Assembly: GCF_000001735.4 (NCBI RefSeq)
Contig: NC_003071.7
Span: forward strand, 10,223,151-10,287,150
Reading direction: 5' to 3'
Source of the DNA: Arabidopsis thaliana
Lineage: Eukaryota; Streptophyta; Magnoliopsida; Brassicales; Brassicaceae
DNA: 64,000 nt
Below, piece after piece: positions 62,806-64,000 of the stretch. How positions within the stretch are numbered: position 1 is the first letter of the stretch; each line of letters opens with the position of its first letter. The translations under genes were made by a program, and so were the position numbers. Under the pieces are notes generated by a model. The model saw only the letters and a list, made by a program, of their open reading frames with translations. It did no database searches and was not told where the DNA came from.

Positions 62806-63440
62806 ATGTATAAATTCGTCGTTTGCTTATTAACTTTGAGTTTTCTCTTGCTCTCTGGACTATCAAACACAGCATTGGCCCGAGTACATCATGAGTCTTC
62901 AAATCCAAGTAATTTTTATATTCCAAGCAATTTTGTATACTATTCGATTTTTGTTTAATTTGATTGTAGAGTATTAAATATACACTTCAAATTTTCCGTT
63001 TTAGAAAACAGAGATATTGAATGAAAATCGAATGTTATATAGTTTTGGTTATAATTCCATGTTTGCAAATATATCTTTAAAATCAAAGAATATCCATAGA
63101 AAATAGTCGTCAATTTTACTTTATCATCGCAGTTTGAATTTACGATTTGCTCATTATATATGAAAACTAAAACTGAATCATTGTAATAATATCTCTTCAT
63201 TTTTGGCTTTTGTAATAATTATTCCGGTATGGACATACAGTTCTTTTTCAATTTGGATTGGTTCCTCTAGATACGTAAGCAATAAACTGGCATAACAGAA
63301 ATGATTTGTTAATTGTTGCTTCTTTTTTTTCTGTTTTGAAAGAAATAGGAAACAGGGTTTGGGATCAAAAGATCTTCAACAATGTGAAGGTTCGTGTACT
63401 TCCCAGTGCTTCAAGGCGTGGACCTGGGCAAACCGGTTAG
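62806..63440 (+). CDS. Small secreted peptide precursor (IDA/PIP/SCOOP-like C-terminus)
   Basis: Two exons (62806-62908 and 63349-63440) join in frame to 64 residues. Residues 1-26 are a clear signal peptide (MYKFVVCLLTLSFLLLSGLS, then NTALA). A short polar middle (RVHHESSNPRNRVWDQKIF) follows, and the chain ends KVRVLPSASRRGPGQTG. Precursors of 60-100 residues with a signal peptide and a conserved C-terminal 12-15-mer are the hallmark of plant signalling peptides. PSASRRGPGQ aligns with the PIP/PIPL pattern (SGPS-x-x-G-x-GH), with the SxS-x-x-G of SCOOPs, and loosely with IDA (PPSAPSKRH). The acceptor at 63347-63348 is required: the one five bases earlier would stop at once. An in-frame upstream ATG at 62761 adds 15 residues and would weaken the signal peptide. 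A TATA run lies about 50 bases upstream. Receptor and processing are unknown. Confidence 0.65.
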
Positions 63441-63866
63441 AAAATCAGTACTAAGGAACAAAAGGAGTATTAAGTAGAATAGTTACTTCAAAATATTATC
63501 AAAAAAATATTTTATTTTATGATAGATAAAAGTCATGTTTTGTAACCACTCATATGCTGTTTTTTTTTCAAAAGATGTTCAATTATTGCATTTGACATTA
63601 TGGTTCATAAAATTTGAAGTGGTTACCGAAAAAAGTAATGAAAAGGAGAACCCAATGTTGAAGACTTCAAAAGTAGAAATTTCAGACAGTATTTTTGCAC
63701 GACTAAAACAAAGTACCACTTTATTCAACTTTTGACGATTTTACTTTTCATAACAAGTTAAGAACATCTGAAAACATAGTAACTTTTGAGACCTTATTAA
63801 AAACCAGCAATCATTTCAACACCCGAAAAACTCTACAGTCTCTCCCTCACGCTCTCTAGGTTTCAT
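63441..63866. other. Convergent 3' regions of peptide gene and aminopeptidase
   Basis: About 425 bases, no gene. A short frame (63535-63735 plus) has no recognisable content. Confidence 0.5.
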
Positions 63867-64000
63867 TCACGAAGATGAATTCTTCTGTACCCATTCAACA
63901 AGCGTAGCAACACCAAACCCGGTCCCAGACTTCTTCTTCTCGTTCCACACCGGTCCAGCCATGTCGATATGCATCCATTGCACCTTCTCACTCACAAACT
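63867..64000 (-). CDS. LAP1: Leucyl aminopeptidase (M17), 3' end only
   Basis: The last 43 codons are visible from the right edge: KVQWMHIDMAGPVWNEKKKS, then GTGFGVATLVEWVQKNSSS and the stop at 63867-63869. WMHIDMAGPxW and the TGFGVATLVEW ending are specific to the C-terminal catalytic domain of M17 leucyl aminopeptidases. The catalytic Lys/Arg and metal ligands lie beyond the window. The symbol (At2g24200) is from recalled order. The 5' part is cut off by the window edge, not by a mutation. Confidence 0.85.
   Translation of the reverse strand, partial: FVSEKVQWMHIDMAGPVWNEKKKSGTGFGVATLVEWVQKNSSS

Overview
The window looks like nuclear DNA of a dicot plant of the Arabidopsis type: AT-rich intergenic DNA, compact genes with short GT-AG introns, many nuclear genes for plastid proteins, and degenerate transposon and gene-duplication debris. 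Exon by exon, the order and lengths of the proteins agree with what I remember of Arabidopsis thaliana chromosome 2 around At2g24040 to At2g24200. Locus names come from memory, not from a search.

Layout. 0.9-1.4 kb: a small RCI2/PMP3 membrane protein (+). 2.3-5.3 kb: eIFiso4G2 (-). 6.3-8.2 kb: plastid IF3 (+). 8.7-10.8 kb: the QWRF-motif protein QWRF4 (-), with an untranslated exon near 12.15 kb. 14.5-15.6 kb: an interrupted F-box/DUF295 gene (-). 18.9-20.3 kb: plastid ribosomal protein L35 (+). 21.8-23.6 kb: ASG1 (+). 24-25.6 kb: a methyl-CpG-binding-domain fragment and a broken cytosolic RPS11 copy (-). 26.2-31.4 kb: the plastid phage-type RNA polymerase RPOTp/SCA3, 19 exons (-). 31.5-35 kb: gene-free DNA with Helitron-like and CACTA-like ends. 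35-38 kb: an LRR receptor kinase with a non-RD kinase (+). 39.6-40.7 kb: a GTD-binding (DUF593) coiled-coil protein (-). 42.5-44.2 kb: the heptahelical protein HHP3 (-). 45-50.5 kb: two tandem decayed receptor-like-protein genes (-). 51.2-53.7 kb: a TM9/EMP70 protein (-). 54-58.7 kb: gene-poor DNA. 58.7-60.4 kb: CYP71B6 (+). 60.6-61.8 kb: a short-chain dehydrogenase, SDR2 (-). 62.8-63.4 kb: a two-exon gene for a 64-residue secreted peptide precursor (+). 63.9 kb to the edge: the 3' end of a leucyl aminopeptidase (-).

Shared functions. Three genes within 25 kb serve plastid gene expression: IF3, L35 and RPOTp. ASG1 and HHP3 have G-box/ABRE-type elements upstream, and the receptor kinase has a W-box pair and a CGCG element. 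The remaining genes have no evident joint pathway.

Most notable. (1) The small secreted peptide gene, whose C-terminus resembles the plant IDA/PIP/SCOOP peptide signals. (2) An RPS11 pseudogene with a deleted exon and an 8-bp tandem duplication, but with its ribosomal-protein promoter marks and its last coding exon intact. (3) Two A/T-rich micro-insertions flanked by perfect 15-16 bp direct repeats near 57.7 and 58.0 kb. (4) A nested fold-back near 21.3 kb. I found no entirely new multi-gene system.
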